A DNA stretch of 64,000 nucleotides from Aurantibrevibacter sp041749595 (GCA_041749595.1 JBGTBA010000165.1:1-64000); one strand, 5' to 3'. Counted from the first letter of the stretch, positions 8,006 through 17,098 are shown. Made by a program: numbers and translations. Notes: generated from the sequence alone by a model not told the origin.

Positions 8006-8593
8006 CTATTCGGAATCTTCCTTTATCTGGGCCCTTTCGGTAATGGTGCCATTGCCACAGATGAGCTCTATCCTGGAGGTTTTGGGTAATTTATCGCCCG
8101 GAGACACATTTTTGCCCTTGTGTTTAATATAGTACACCATGTCCTTGCCCAGTTCATCTACATACGTAACCCTTTCCACCTCCAGGCCCACTGCTTGGAG
8201 CATGGAACTTGCATTACGCTGGGTCACCTGGATAATATTGGGAATTGTCACTTTTTTATATCCCGAAGGGTTTACGGTAACATATATTTTCCTGTTCCTT
8301 TTTACTTTACTCCCCGCAAGCGGGCTTTGTTCTATGATTGAAAATTTAGGGTAATCGGGGTTATAATTGGCAGAATCCAACACTTCATAACGCAGTCCGG
8401 CATTTTCAATGGTTTTCCTCATTTCCATTACAGACAATTTGGACAGGTCTGGAACCGCAACAAATTCACCGTGATTAGTGGAGTTTTTGAGCCATTGCAT
8501 CAATAGTACAACCAATATAATGGACACCAACAGTGCCAATCCCAATTGAATCAAAAAAACCTTACTTTTAATAAAGGCCAAAAAATTTCCCAT
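8006..8593 (-). CDS. PASTA domain protein, membrane anchored
   Basis: A 195-residue protein with one transmembrane helix at about 11-33 (short cytoplasmic N-terminus) and two PASTA repeats outside, roughly 42-109 and 112-184; each has the typical VPDL/VTIPNI start and a V-x-x-G-[LV] middle. PASTA domains bind muropeptides or beta-lactams in kinases and penicillin-binding proteins. There is no kinase or transpeptidase domain here, so it may be a sensor or scaffold at the cell wall. It is the first gene of the operon with the pseudouridine synthase and lies divergent from ddl, a peptidoglycan precursor gene, which fits a wall connection. Confidence 0.85.
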   Translation of the reverse strand: MGNFLAFIKSKVFLIQLGLALLVSIILVVLLMQWLKNSTNHGEFVAVPDLSKLSVMEMRKTIENAGLRYEVLDSANYNPDYPKFSIIEQSPLAGSKVKRNRKIYVTVNPSGYKKVTIPNIIQVTQRNASSMLQAVGLEVERVTYVDELGKDMVYYIKHKGKNVSPGDKLPKTSRIELICGNGTITERAQIKEDSE

Positions 8594-8611
8594 AATCTAT
8601 TTATTATCTAA

Positions 8612-8619
8612 CAAAGATA
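8612..8619 (-). promoter_or_regulatory. -7 box for the PASTA/RluD operon
   Basis: TATCTTTG on the minus strand matches the Bacteroidetes -7 consensus TAnnTTTG and lies 19 nt before the start at 8593. I see no TTG at the usual -33 distance. Confidence 0.45.
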
Positions 8620-8683
8620 GGAAACCCACAGCATTTTTTATTTACTTTGATTTTCTGAAATTCATTATACAGGATCAGCCATT

Positions 8684-9676
8684 ATGCAACAGACGAAAAG
8701 AAATATAGCCATCATTATGGGCGGGTACTCCAGTGAGCACAAAATATCATTGAAGAGCGGTAATGTGGTCCATAGGTATTTGGATAAAGATCGATTTAAT
8801 TCATATCGCATAACGATTCTTAAAGACAAATGGGTATATACTGATGAAAACGGGCAAGAACACCCCATAAACAAACATGACTTTTCCGTGAGGCTGGACC
8901 ACCGGATCCTGCATTTTGATTGTGTTTTCAATGCCATACACGGGTCACCGGGGGAAGATGGGCATATGCAGGCCTATCTTAAACTTTTGGGCATTCCGCA
9001 AACTTCTTGTGGACATTATCAGGCAGCATTGACCTTCAACAAAAGAGATCTTTTAAGTGTGCTTAAACCCTATGGCATAAAATCCGCCACTTCATATTAC
9101 CTCAATTTAGGGGACGAAATAAATGAACAGGAAATTATCGAAAAAGTAGGCTTGCCCTGTTTTGTAAAGGCCAATAAAGCGGGCAGCAGCTTTGGGGTTT
9201 CCAAAATATATAAAAAGGAAGACCTTAAACCGGCCATTGAAATTGCCTACAAAGAAGATGACGAAATCATAATTGAAGCCTTTTTGGACGGAATTGAGGT
9301 TTCTGTAGGAGTCATAAAATATAAAGGAGAGACCAAAGTGTTGCCGATCACGGAAATTGTTTCCGAAAATGATTTCTTTGATTATCAGGCCAAATATGAA
9401 GGGAAATCGAAGGAGATTACCCCTGCAAGGATTTCCGCTGAGCAAGAACGAAAAGTGCAAATAATGGCGCAACGCGCCTATGACGTCTTAAAAATGAAAG
9501 GTTTCTCAAGAAGCGAGTTTATCTTTGTGGGCAATGATCCCTTTATGCTGGAGATGAACACCACCCCGGGACTTACCACAGAGAGCATTTTGCCCCAACA
9601 GGCACAAGTGGCGGGCATATCACTATCCGAACTTTTTGGAAATGCCATTGATGAGGCTTTGAAAGAAAATAAGTAA
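8684..9676 (+). CDS. ddl: D-alanine--D-alanine ligase
   Basis: A 330-residue ATP-grasp enzyme that joins two D-alanines for the peptidoglycan stem peptide. The N-terminal domain begins IAIIMGGYSSEHKISLKSG; the central ATP-grasp part has VKANKAGSSFGVSKI near 155-170 and the C-terminal metal-binding end FMLEMNTTPGLT near 285-297. Length is normal. It is followed after 28 nt by coaD on the same strand and is divergent from the PASTA protein gene. Confidence 0.96.
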   Translation: MQQTKRNIAIIMGGYSSEHKISLKSGNVVHRYLDKDRFNSYRITILKDKWVYTDENGQEHPINKHDFSVRLDHRILHFDCVFNAIHGSPGEDGHMQAYLKLLGIPQTSCGHYQAALTFNKRDLLSVLKPYGIKSATSYYLNLGDEINEQEIIEKVGLPCFVKANKAGSSFGVSKIYKKEDLKPAIEIAYKEDDEIIIEAFLDGIEVSVGVIKYKGETKVLPITEIVSENDFFDYQAKYEGKSKEITPARISAEQERKVQIMAQRAYDVLKMKGFSRSEFIFVGNDPFMLEMNTTPGLTTESILPQQAQVAGISLSELFGNAIDEALKENK

Positions 9677-9681
9677 CTTTG
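9674..9681 (+). promoter_or_regulatory. -7 box inside the ddl stop codon, for coaD
   Basis: TAACTTTG matches TAnnTTTG; its first three bases are the ddl stop codon. It lies 23 nt before the GTG start of coaD, so coaD may have its own promoter as well as readthrough from ddl. Confidence 0.4.
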
Positions 9682-9704
9682 ACCACGAACAAAATCCATT
9701 TCCC

Positions 9705-10163
9705 GTGAAAAGACGTGCCGTATTTCCCGGTTCTTTTGACCCGCTCACCTTGGGGCACTATGACATAATCCTTAGAGGAATTACACTTTTTGATGAGCTT
9801 ATCATTGCCATAGGCATCAACACGGAAAAAAAATATATGTTCTCCATGGAGGAGCGCAAAAAGTTTATACGCGAAGCGTTCAGGAACGAACCAAGGGTAA
9901 AGGTACTCTCCTACCAAGGTCTTACGGTAGATTTCTGCAAAAAGGAAAAGGCAGGTTTTATTTTAAGGGGCCTTCGCAACCCGGGCGATTTTGAATTTGA
10001 AAAAGCCATTGCCCATACCAACAGGAAATTGTCTGAAATAGAGACCGTTTTCTTACTTACTTCTTCCGGCAAGTCGTATATAAGCTCTTCCATAGTAAGG
10101 GATGTAATTAGAAATGGCGGCGATTATACCGGACTTGTCCCCGAAACGGTAAGGGTCAAATGA
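9705..10163 (+). CDS. coaD: Pantetheine-phosphate adenylyltransferase
   Basis: A 152-residue enzyme that transfers AMP from ATP to 4'-phosphopantetheine, the fourth step of coenzyme A synthesis. The nucleotidyltransferase motif GSFDPLTLGH is at residues 9-18 and the late ISSSIVRD at about 126-133. Family members usually are 155-165 residues. The start is GTG at 9705, chosen because it puts the GSFDP motif at the normal distance from the N-terminus and no ATG is available nearby. Confidence 0.96.
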   Translation: MKRRAVFPGSFDPLTLGHYDIILRGITLFDELIIAIGINTEKKYMFSMEERKKFIREAFRNEPRVKVLSYQGLTVDFCKKEKAGFILRGLRNPGDFEFEKAIAHTNRKLSEIETVFLLTSSGKSYISSSIVRDVIRNGGDYTGLVPETVRVK

Positions 10164-10440
10164 TCTGAATAGGCCATTTCCATTCCCTGGCTTTATAAAT
10201 ATTCCCTCTTCATAACAGATCCACCCCCATATATGTGTCCTTTATTTGAATAAGGATATTCTTGCCACCGTGCACGCTTTCCCAAATGGCATCCCATGGT
10301 AAGTTGGCGAATGCCGCAAGAAACACATAATATTAGGTAATACCATTATAATAGGTCTTCACAACGGGTTTTTTACAATTCACAACAAAGTGTCATCTAT
10401 GTTGTAAAATAACTATATTTTGGTAGGAAAATACATCGCA
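10164..10440. other. Intergenic gap between coaD and the PAS kinase
   Basis: About 280 bases with no gene. CACAAC and GTTGT near 10381-10405 can pair around a 14-nt loop, which could be an operator or weak hairpin. TATATTTTG at 10415-10423 is one base off the -7 consensus and could serve the kinase gene. Confidence 0.4.
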
Positions 10441-12291
10441 ATGATAAGGGGAACACAAATAACATCTCATAATTACCTTATAAAACAACTGCCCAGCGCA
10501 ACGGCTTTCATAGATTCAAAACTTCAGGTTGTCCACGCTTCGGACAAATGGATTTCCGATTTCGACTTTTCCAATAGGAATGTGTTCGGCAGAACGTTGC
10601 ATGAACTCTTTGGGGGCATTAGCGATACCTGGAAGATAGCTTTGGAAAACTGCCTAAAAGGTGAATCCGGAGATCTGTTGAGAGAATCTTACTTTGACGG
10701 CAATAGAGATGAGAAATGGTTTGAATGCTCTAATATTCCTTGGTATGATGCCAAAGAAAACATTATAGGCATAATTATACTAACGGACAATATTGTCCAT
10801 AGGCCAAATGACAACTTAAAACTGGAGAAACTACAATTGCTCTTGGACACCAAATCGGAAGTTTCAAAAATTGGCAGTTGGGAATATGACATAACAAAAA
10901 ATAAATTGTTTTGGTGCAATATGACCAAGATAATACACGAAGTCCCAATGGATTTCCAACCAAATATCGAAACCGCCGTAACCTTCTATAAAGAGGGCTA
11001 CAGCAAAAATACCATTTCCATGGCGCTTTATAAAGCTACCGAATACGGGGTTCCCTGGAGTGAAAGATTACAGCTGGTTACGGCGAAGGGCAATGAAATA
11101 TGGGTCGTAGCTGCCGGAAAACCCATATTTGAAAATGGTAGGCCTATTGGCGTTATAGGCACTTTCCAGAATGTAAACGACCAGGTTTTAACCGAAATAA
11201 AAACAAAGGAAAGGGAACAGCTCCTACAAACCTTAATAGACCACTTGCCCCTAAATGTATATATAAAGGATTTGGAGTCCAGAAAAATATTGGTGAATAA
11301 ATCAGAATGTCAATGGCTTGGAGTTGCCCACCCTGATCAAATCTTGGGAAAAACGGATTTTGACATCTATGACGACACCATGGCAAGTACTTTCCGGGAA
11401 GAAGATTTGGTTGTAATAAACTCATTGCGACCCATCTTGGGTAAGGAATCCTATATTATTAAAAGCGATGGCACCGCCACCCATTGCTTGGTATCTAAAA
11501 TTCCCCTCATTGGAACCGATGGCAAAGCTTACGGAATAGCGGGCATTAGCATGGATATATCCGATTTAAAACGAAAAGAGGAAGAGTTGAGGAAATTGAT
11601 AAACGTAACCTCTTTACAGAATAAAAAGTTGATCAACTTTGCACATATCGTATCGCACAACCTGAGATCCCATACCGCCAATTTTTCCATGTTATTGGAT
11701 TTTCTGATGCATGAAAAGGATGAGTCGGAAAAGCAAAAAATAATCAATATGTTGATCAATGCCTCAGACAACCTCTTGGAAACTATGGACAATCTCAATG
11801 AAGTGGTCGCCATTAGCACGAACGTTGACTTGAAAAAACATACCATCAACCTAAACGAAAAAATAAATGACGTAGAACAAAATTTAAACGCATTTTTAAA
11901 GAACAATAACGCCACGATCATAAATGAAATACCGGATGATGTCCACATTAAGGTTGTTCCCGCCTATATTGAAAATATATTGATGAATTTCATTACCAAT
12001 GCCGTTAAATATAAAAGACCCGAAGAGCCCCCATTGATAAAGCTTTCCACCAACCGTTTTGAAGATCATACCATCCTTAGTATTCAGGATAACGGCCAAG
12101 GAATAGACCTAAAGAAATACGGGGATAAACTTTTCGGGATGTACAAAACCTTTCACAACAACCCAGATGCCCGTGGCATAGGCCTATTTATTACCAAAAA
12201 CCAGATAGAGGCCATGAACGGCAAAATAATGACCCATAGCGAAGTGGGCAGGGGAACAACGTTTAAAATATATTTTAATGAAAAAGATTAG
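10441..12291 (+). CDS. Soluble PAS-domain sensor histidine kinase
   Basis: With ATG 10441 the protein has 616 residues; a TTG at 10420 would add seven. No transmembrane helix is visible, so it senses a cytoplasmic signal. Three PAS domains follow one another (about 10-118, 128-253 and 260-380), the third with the classic YIKDLESRKILVNK and GKTDFDIYDD. A HisKA-like helix carries IVSHNLRSH with the phospho-accepting His, and the ATPase domain shows NAVKYK (N box), DNGQGI and RGIGLFITKNQIEAMNG (G boxes). The N-R in SHNLRSH is typical of the HisKA branch common in Bacteroidetes. It overlaps the receiver gene by 14 nt, which marks that protein as its partner. Confidence 0.92.
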   Translation: MIRGTQITSHNYLIKQLPSATAFIDSKLQVVHASDKWISDFDFSNRNVFGRTLHELFGGISDTWKIALENCLKGESGDLLRESYFDGNRDEKWFECSNIPWYDAKENIIGIIILTDNIVHRPNDNLKLEKLQLLLDTKSEVSKIGSWEYDITKNKLFWCNMTKIIHEVPMDFQPNIETAVTFYKEGYSKNTISMALYKATEYGVPWSERLQLVTAKGNEIWVVAAGKPIFENGRPIGVIGTFQNVNDQVLTEIKTKEREQLLQTLIDHLPLNVYIKDLESRKILVNKSECQWLGVAHPDQILGKTDFDIYDDTMASTFREEDLVVINSLRPILGKESYIIKSDGTATHCLVSKIPLIGTDGKAYGIAGISMDISDLKRKEEELRKLINVTSLQNKKLINFAHIVSHNLRSHTANFSMLLDFLMHEKDESEKQKIINMLINASDNLLETMDNLNEVVAISTNVDLKKHTINLNEKINDVEQNLNAFLKNNNATIINEIPDDVHIKVVPAYIENILMNFITNAVKYKRPEEPPLIKLSTNRFEDHTILSIQDNGQGIDLKKYGDKLFGMYKTFHNNPDARGIGLFITKNQIEAMNGKIMTHSEVGRGTTFKIYFNEKD

Positions 12292-12682
12292 ATCCATTTG
12301 CATTATTGACGATGACCCAATTACGGTGTTCGGAATCAATAGATTGTTAAAAAGCATAGATATATGCGACGACATTCGCACCTATAACAATGGAAAGGTC
12401 GCAATTGACGGTATCAAGGAATTGTTAAAAGAAAACAAAGAAATTCCAGAAGTGATTTTTCTGGATATCAACATGCCCATAATGGATGGTTGGCAGTTTT
12501 TGGAAGAGTTCATCTCCCTACACTTTGAAAAAAAAGTTAGGATAAACATCATTACTTCTTCCATCGATCCCTTCGACCTGCAAAGATGCGATAGATTCAA
12601 GGCCATTACCCACCACGTAATAGAATTCAACAACAAACCCATCAGTAGGCAGGAAATCCAAGAAATAACAAAGGTTGCCTAA
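12278..12682 (+). CDS. Single-domain response regulator
   Basis: A 134-residue stand-alone receiver domain. The acidic pocket IIDDDP is at 9-14, the phospho-acceptor is D63 in FLDINMP, and the conserved late lysine is in NNKPIS near 121. There is no output domain, so it probably passes the phosphoryl group on or acts by protein contact. The start overlaps the last 14 nt of the PAS kinase gene, so the two are co-translated. Receivers of this type in Bacteroidetes often sit directly after soluble PAS kinases. Confidence 0.92.
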   Translation: MKKIRSICIIDDDPITVFGINRLLKSIDICDDIRTYNNGKVAIDGIKELLKENKEIPEVIFLDINMPIMDGWQFLEEFISLHFEKKVRINIITSSIDPFDLQRCDRFKAITHHVIEFNNKPISRQEIQEITKVA

Positions 12683-12720
12683 CCCTTTGAGTCCCTATTT
12701 TTCTTAAATTTGGGGCAATA

Positions 12721-12739
12721 GGCCATAAAATGGTTTTTT
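12721..12739 (+). terminator. Short hairpin with T-run after the kinase/receiver pair
   Basis: CCAT (12723-12726) and ATGG (12730-12733) pair around AAA, extendable by two G-T pairs, and are followed by TTTTTT. It lies 40 nt after the receiver gene. Confidence 0.45.
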
Positions 12740-12841
12740 GGGTGGGAATTCCAGGTTTCTTTTTGGGGACCTTATTCCTTTCCATAAACTTTTACCGCCC
12801 ATAAAATCGGGGCTCGTTCCTCTATAGCTATTTTCCGCCCA

Positions 12842-14620
12842 ATGAAAACCTTTCTAAAAACCGTATTTGCCCTTTCCCTTTTTTTAGCCTGTGAAAAGCA
12901 AAAAAAAGATAAGGTGCTGGATTTCCAGACCCCATTTGAAATTTCCCTTGGGCAAGAAACTGCCACCTACAAAGAGACCATAGATTTTTACATTAACCTA
13001 TCCAAGGAATTTCCTGAAATAAATGTGCAAACAGTGGGCGATACCGATAGTGGTTACCCATTGCACATGGTAACCTTTAATACTGATGGAAATTTCAACT
13101 TTCAAAAAATAGGCAAAACCAAGAACATCATTTTAATAAACAATGGCATTCATCCGGGCGAAAGCGATGGTATTGACGCTACCATGCTATTATACCGGGA
13201 CTTGGCCACGAAAAAACTTGTGCCCCCAAAAAACACGGTTTTGGTGACCATCCCTATCTATAATATCGGTGGGGCATTGAACAGGAACAGTACAACCAGG
13301 GCCAATCAAAATGGGCCAAAATCATACGGTTTTAGGGGCAATGCCCAAAATTATGACTTAAATCGGGATTTTATAAAAACCGACACAAAGAACACAAGGA
13401 CCTTTGCCAACATTTTTCACCTGGTGAAACCGGATATCTTTATAGATAACCATGTAAGCAACGGAGCGGATTATCAGTATACGTTGACGCATCTTTTTAC
13501 CCAACACAACAAACTTGGTGGGGAATTGGCAAAATATCTCCAAGAGGAAATGATACCCTCTTTGGAAAAAAGGTTGGCAGATGCCAATTGGGACATTACG
13601 CCTTACGTAAACGTAGACAATGAACCTCCCGAAAAAGGTTTTTCTCAGTTTTTGGATTCCCCAAGGTATTCCACAGGCTATACCACACTTTGGAATACCT
13701 TGGGAATGATGGTGGAAACCCATATGCTAAAACCCTATGACCAAAGGGTTAAGGGCACATACCGGCTCTTATTAGAGGTAATCGGTATTGTGGAAGCAGA
13801 CACGGAAAAAATAAAATCGCTCCGGGAAAATGCCGAAAAAGCCTATTTGAAAGATGGGGTTTATCCTTTACAATGGACATTGGACACCACTAAAGTCTCT
13901 ACCCTGAATTTCAAGGGTTTTGAAGTGGACGTTATTGCAAGTGAGGTAACCGGATTGCCAAGGCTTAAATATAACAGGAGCAGACCATACACTAAGGAAA
14001 TTCCCTATAGTAATTATTACGCCCCATCCCGTACCGTTCAAATTCCAACCGCGTACATTGTAAAAAAGGGATGGTCCAAAATAATTGATTTAATGGCATT
14101 GAACCATATTACCTATAACACATTGCCCAAAGACACCACTTTATTGGTAGAATCCTACAAAATAAATTCGTATAAAACAATGCCGGACGCTTTTGAGGGC
14201 CATTATCCCCATTTCGATACAGAAGTTTCCAAATCCCTTGAAAAAATAAAATTTCATCAGGGAGATATTGTCGTTCCCACCAATCAGGCCGGAATTCGCT
14301 ATTTAATGGAAACTTTAGAACCAGAGGCCACGGATTCCTTTTTTAACTGGAATTTCTTTGATGCGATCCTTCAACAAAAGGAGCATTTTTCTTCCTATGT
14401 GTTCGAGGATCTTGCGCTGGAAATACTTAATTCGGACAACGTTCTTAAAGAGGCGTTTCTTCTCAAAAAAGCAACGGACCAAAAATTTAAGAACAATGCC
14501 GAAGCCCAATTGGATTGGGTTTATAAAAGATCGGGGCATTATGAACCGTCCCATCTGCAATACCCCGTGTACCGTATATTGAAAGATTCCCTATACATGG
14601 AAGGCGCATCAAAAAACTAA
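12842..14620 (+). CDS. M14-family zinc carboxypeptidase-like lipoprotein
   Basis: A 592-residue exported protein. The N-terminus MKTFLKTVFALSLFLACEKQ is a lipoprotein signal with lipobox FLAC. The M14 peptidase domain shows the zinc motif HPGE (NNGIHPGESDG, about residues 102-112), a second zinc His in DNHVSNG, and the catalytic Glu candidate in MMVETHMLKP. The C-terminal 250 residues have no clear domain. It probably trims peptides at the cell surface or in the periplasm. Its 3' end overlaps the convergent NUDIX gene by four bases (14617-14620). A possible -7 box TAAATTTG lies far upstream at 12705-12712. Confidence 0.88.
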   Translation: MKTFLKTVFALSLFLACEKQKKDKVLDFQTPFEISLGQETATYKETIDFYINLSKEFPEINVQTVGDTDSGYPLHMVTFNTDGNFNFQKIGKTKNIILINNGIHPGESDGIDATMLLYRDLATKKLVPPKNTVLVTIPIYNIGGALNRNSTTRANQNGPKSYGFRGNAQNYDLNRDFIKTDTKNTRTFANIFHLVKPDIFIDNHVSNGADYQYTLTHLFTQHNKLGGELAKYLQEEMIPSLEKRLADANWDITPYVNVDNEPPEKGFSQFLDSPRYSTGYTTLWNTLGMMVETHMLKPYDQRVKGTYRLLLEVIGIVEADTEKIKSLRENAEKAYLKDGVYPLQWTLDTTKVSTLNFKGFEVDVIASEVTGLPRLKYNRSRPYTKEIPYSNYYAPSRTVQIPTAYIVKKGWSKIIDLMALNHITYNTLPKDTTLLVESYKINSYKTMPDAFEGHYPHFDTEVSKSLEKIKFHQGDIVVPTNQAGIRYLMETLEPEATDSFFNWNFFDAILQQKEHFSSYVFEDLALEILNSDNVLKEAFLLKKATDQKFKNNAEAQLDWVYKRSGHYEPSHLQYPVYRILKDSLYMEGASKN

Positions 14621-15204
14621 CCTTCGAAAAGGATTTTAATATTGGCATACGAATTAAGAAGTGCTTTTTTTATCTTTTTTGGCCCTTTCCACTTCACTTT
14701 TTCAATTCCTTCGTCCATGTTCCCCACCAAATCCCCTTTATAAGAAGTGGACATGGAATACCAATGGACTTCCTTCAATTTGTATTTTCCGTTTCTTTTA
14801 AAAATATGGTATGTGGCCCTAAGGAAATTTTCTATTCTCAATCCTTGAACCCCTGTTTCTTCCTCCACTTCCCTAATCGCGGCCTCTTCCAGGGATTCTC
14901 TCTTTTCCACTTTCCCCTTGGGCAGGTCCCATTTATCATTTCTATATATGAATAGGACCTTTCCCTCCCTGTTGGTGACAACACCTCCCGCTGCAACCAC
15001 CAATGGCACTTTTTTAGCGAACTTCCTTAAGATTTCCTCGTAATTGGGATGGTATATATATGCCTCTTCAAGTTTCTTTTTGGTCAAAGCTTCTATGGCC
15101 TCGTTTATGGCAACGCCGTTCATTAAAAAACAGTTGCCCTCTGTTGCATCAGACAGCTTATTTGTTAAAATAAGGGGAGACTCATTAACAAAAACTTTAT
15201 ACAT
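14617..15204 (-). CDS. NUDIX hydrolase
   Basis: From the ATG at 15204 the protein is 195 residues, starting MYKVFVNESPLILTNKLS as in related flavobacterial proteins; an earlier ATG at 15213 adds three residues, and the longer open frame reaches into pyrE and is not real. The second half has a perfect Nudix box, G-x5-E-x7-R-E-V-x-E-E-x-G-V (GKVEKRES...REVEEETGV), which binds the metal-bound diphosphate of a nucleotide-linked substrate. The N-terminal 80 residues are a lineage-specific extension. Its start lies seven bases from the start of divergent pyrE, so the two share one regulatory region. Substrate unknown. Confidence 0.9.
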   Translation of the reverse strand: MYKVFVNESPLILTNKLSDATEGNCFLMNGVAINEAIEALTKKKLEEAYIYHPNYEEILRKFAKKVPLVVAAGGVVTNREGKVLFIYRNDKWDLPKGKVEKRESLEEAAIREVEEETGVQGLRIENFLRATYHIFKRNGKYKLKEVHWYSMSTSYKGDLVGNMDEGIEKVKWKGPKKIKKALLNSYANIKILFEG

Positions 15205-15207
15205 TTG
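15200..15207 (+). promoter_or_regulatory. -7 box directly in front of pyrE
   Basis: TACATTTG matches TAnnTTTG exactly. Transcription would begin at or next to the pyrE ATG (15212), giving a leaderless or nearly leaderless mRNA. The box overlaps the start codon of the divergent NUDIX gene. Confidence 0.45.
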
Positions 15208-15211
15208 CGTC

Positions 15212-15853
15212 ATGGTTTTAGACAAAGGCACCGCACAAAAAACAGCAGAGCTTCTGCTACAAATTAATGCAATTAAGTTGAAACCAGAAAATCCATTTAC
15301 ATGGGCTTCTGGATGGAGCTCCCCCATCTATTGCGATAATAGGGTTATCTTGTCATATCCACGTATAAGGAATTATATCCGAGAGGAAATGGCCAAGCAG
15401 GTAGAGGCACTTTATGGCAAGCCAGATACCATTGCCGGGGTGGCGACCGGGGCAATCGGCATTGGAATGTTGGTGGCAGAATACTTGGACCTTCCTTTTG
15501 TATATGTTAGGCCAGAAGCAAAATCGCATGGACAGCAGAACAAAATTGAAGGATATATAAAGCAAAATCAGAATGTAGTGGTCATCGAAGATTTGATCAG
15601 TACCGGAAAAAGCAGCCTAAATGCAGTGGGTGCACTACAGGAAATAGGAGTGCACATCAAGGGAATGGTGGCCATTTTCAATTATGGCTTTGACGTCGCC
15701 ACTGAAAATTTCAAGGAAAAAAACATTGAACTGCACACCTTGAGCAATTATGAATATTTAATAGACCAGGCCTCGCAGACTGGTTACATTAAAGAAGCGC
15801 AACTAAAAACGCTATTGGACTGGAGAAAAAATCCGGCCGATTGGAAACCCTAG
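15212..15853 (+). CDS. pyrE: Orotate phosphoribosyltransferase
   Basis: A 213-residue enzyme that joins orotate to PRPP to give OMP in pyrimidine synthesis. Start ATG 15212 (MVLDKGTAQKTAELLLQINA) matches the family; the upstream open frame belongs to the antisense of the NUDIX gene. Typical signs are FTWASGWSSPIYCDNR near 34-49 and the PRPP motif VVVIEDLISTGKSS near 118-131. The SRPBCC gene follows after four bases, so they are co-transcribed. PyrE next to a divergent NUDIX gene is a recurring arrangement in Flavobacteriaceae as far as I recall. Confidence 0.96.
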   Translation: MVLDKGTAQKTAELLLQINAIKLKPENPFTWASGWSSPIYCDNRVILSYPRIRNYIREEMAKQVEALYGKPDTIAGVATGAIGIGMLVAEYLDLPFVYVRPEAKSHGQQNKIEGYIKQNQNVVVIEDLISTGKSSLNAVGALQEIGVHIKGMVAIFNYGFDVATENFKEKNIELHTLSNYEYLIDQASQTGYIKEAQLKTLLDWRKNPADWKP

Positions 15854-15857
15854 GAAT

Positions 15858-16250
15858 ATGTTTATAGAAACACCAAAGAAAATAGTTTCAAAAAGTGCCA
15901 AAGAAGTTTTTGAATTCCTGGCAGACCTTAAAAATTTTGAAGCCTTAATGCCGAATACTATCAGCAAGTTTGACGTTTTAAATGAAAACAGGCTCTTATT
16001 TGCGCTAAAAGGAATGCCGGAGATAGTGCTGCAAAAAAAAGACCAAAAACCATTTGAAAAAATAGTCTTGGGGGCTGCCAATGACAAATTGCCCTTTACC
16101 CTTACCGCAGATATCCTTCATGTCGCCGACAACAAAAGCGAGGTAACCTTAAGTTTTGATGGTGCGTTCAATGCCATGATGGCCATGATGGTAAAGGCCC
16201 CCATTACCAATTTCATGAGAACCCTGTCGGAAAACCTTGACAAAATATAA
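15858..16250 (+). CDS. SRPBCC-fold protein
   Basis: A 130-residue protein with the START/polyketide-cyclase-like (SRPBCC) pattern: an N-terminal strand (IETPKKIVSKSAKEVFEFLADLKNFEALMP), where a lipid- or ligand-binding pocket begins with the helix EVFEFLADLKNFEALMP, and a long C-terminal helix (MMAMMVKAPITNFMRTLSENLDKI). Such folds bind hydrophobic ligands; the role here is unknown. It follows pyrE by four bases and is probably in its operon. Confidence 0.75.
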   Translation: MFIETPKKIVSKSAKEVFEFLADLKNFEALMPNTISKFDVLNENRLLFALKGMPEIVLQKKDQKPFEKIVLGAANDKLPFTLTADILHVADNKSEVTLSFDGAFNAMMAMMVKAPITNFMRTLSENLDKI

Positions 16251-16270
16251 GTGCCCTTTCTTAGGAGAAC

Positions 16271-17002
16271 TTAATATAAAAGCTTTATCTCTTTTAAATC
16301 GAATTCCTTTAAAATAGATCCCTCAAGTTCTATCCTGATTTTCCCGTCCGGGGAAACGCCCCTGATAAACCCCATTAACGATTGGCCTTCCCTGTTTTCA
16401 AAGGTTGATGGTTTGTCCTTTCTAAAAAGTGCCTTTTCATAGGCCATTTTAATTTCGGCACTGTTCCCTTTTCCCAGATCTAAAAAAACCTTCTTCATCT
16501 CAATAAGCACTATCTGTAATACCTCGTCCAAATTAAAAATGGTTCCCAATAGTAATTTAAGGGAAGATGCTTGGGGCAAATTGATAAAATTTGACTGATT
16601 TACATTTAAACCTATCCCTATCGCACATTCCTGTATCCCTTTACCAGAGTACATATTTTCCATTAAAATACCACAGACCTTGAAACGACCTGACAGAATG
16701 TCGTTTGGCCATTTAATGCTTAAATCCGGCACTTTTAGCCGCTTTAATGCGCCATAAACAGCTAGTGAAACGCAGCGATTTAGGATAAACTGGTCCGCTA
16801 TGGGAAAATTATCCATCCTTTTCAACACGCTAAACGTGAGGTTTTTACCAGATTCCGATTCCCATATGGCATCCATTTGTCCACGACCCTTCAATTGCTT
16901 TTTGGCCATTACCACCGTAAAATCCCCCAAAGATTCGGTAGCCATCAGATTTTTCAAGAAAGCATTCGTTGATTCCGTGGCATTAAGTTTGATTATCTGC
17001 AT
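16271..17002 (-). CDS. birA: Biotin--[acetyl-CoA carboxylase] ligase
   Basis: A 243-residue ligase that activates biotin as biotinyl-AMP and attaches it to the biotin carrier protein of carboxylases. The N-terminus ATESTNAFLKNL, the biotin loop GRGQMDAIWESESGKNL and SIKWPNDIL near 100-108 are diagnostic. It lacks the N-terminal DNA-binding domain of E. coli BirA, so it is a monofunctional ligase without repressor function. Convergent with the SRPBCC gene and divergent from the rsfS-ftsH operon. Confidence 0.94.
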   Translation of the reverse strand: MQIIKLNATESTNAFLKNLMATESLGDFTVVMAKKQLKGRGQMDAIWESESGKNLTFSVLKRMDNFPIADQFILNRCVSLAVYGALKRLKVPDLSIKWPNDILSGRFKVCGILMENMYSGKGIQECAIGIGLNVNQSNFINLPQASSLKLLLGTIFNLDEVLQIVLIEMKKVFLDLGKGNSAEIKMAYEKALFRKDKPSTFENREGQSLMGFIRGVSPDGKIRIELEGSILKEFDLKEIKLLY

Positions 17003-17071
17003 ACGTTCTCATTAATATTTGGAAGTACAATCTTATATTAAAAACAATAGCAAAAAAAAACAAAAAAACAA

Positions 17072-17079
17072 TAACTTTG
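17072..17079 (+). promoter_or_regulatory. -7 box of the rsfS-ftsH-cdsA operon
   Basis: TAACTTTG matches TAnnTTTG, 19 nt before the rsfS start, within an A-rich stretch. No TTG at the -33 position is visible. Confidence 0.5.
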
Positions 17080-17098
17080 TAAAAACTAAACTTTTTGA

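Noticed and set aside
10420..10440. TTG start for the PAS kinase
   Set aside because: ATG at 10441 has a purine-rich stretch (TAGGAAA) ahead of it and the PAS domain begins after it; the TTG overlaps a promoter-like TATATTTTG.
15044..15211. N-terminal extension of pyrE upstream of 15212
   Set aside because: It lies antisense to the NUDIX coding region and does not resemble PyrE; family alignment supports 15212.
15205..15327. N-terminal extension of the NUDIX gene
   Set aside because: It runs antisense into pyrE; homologues begin MYKVFVN.
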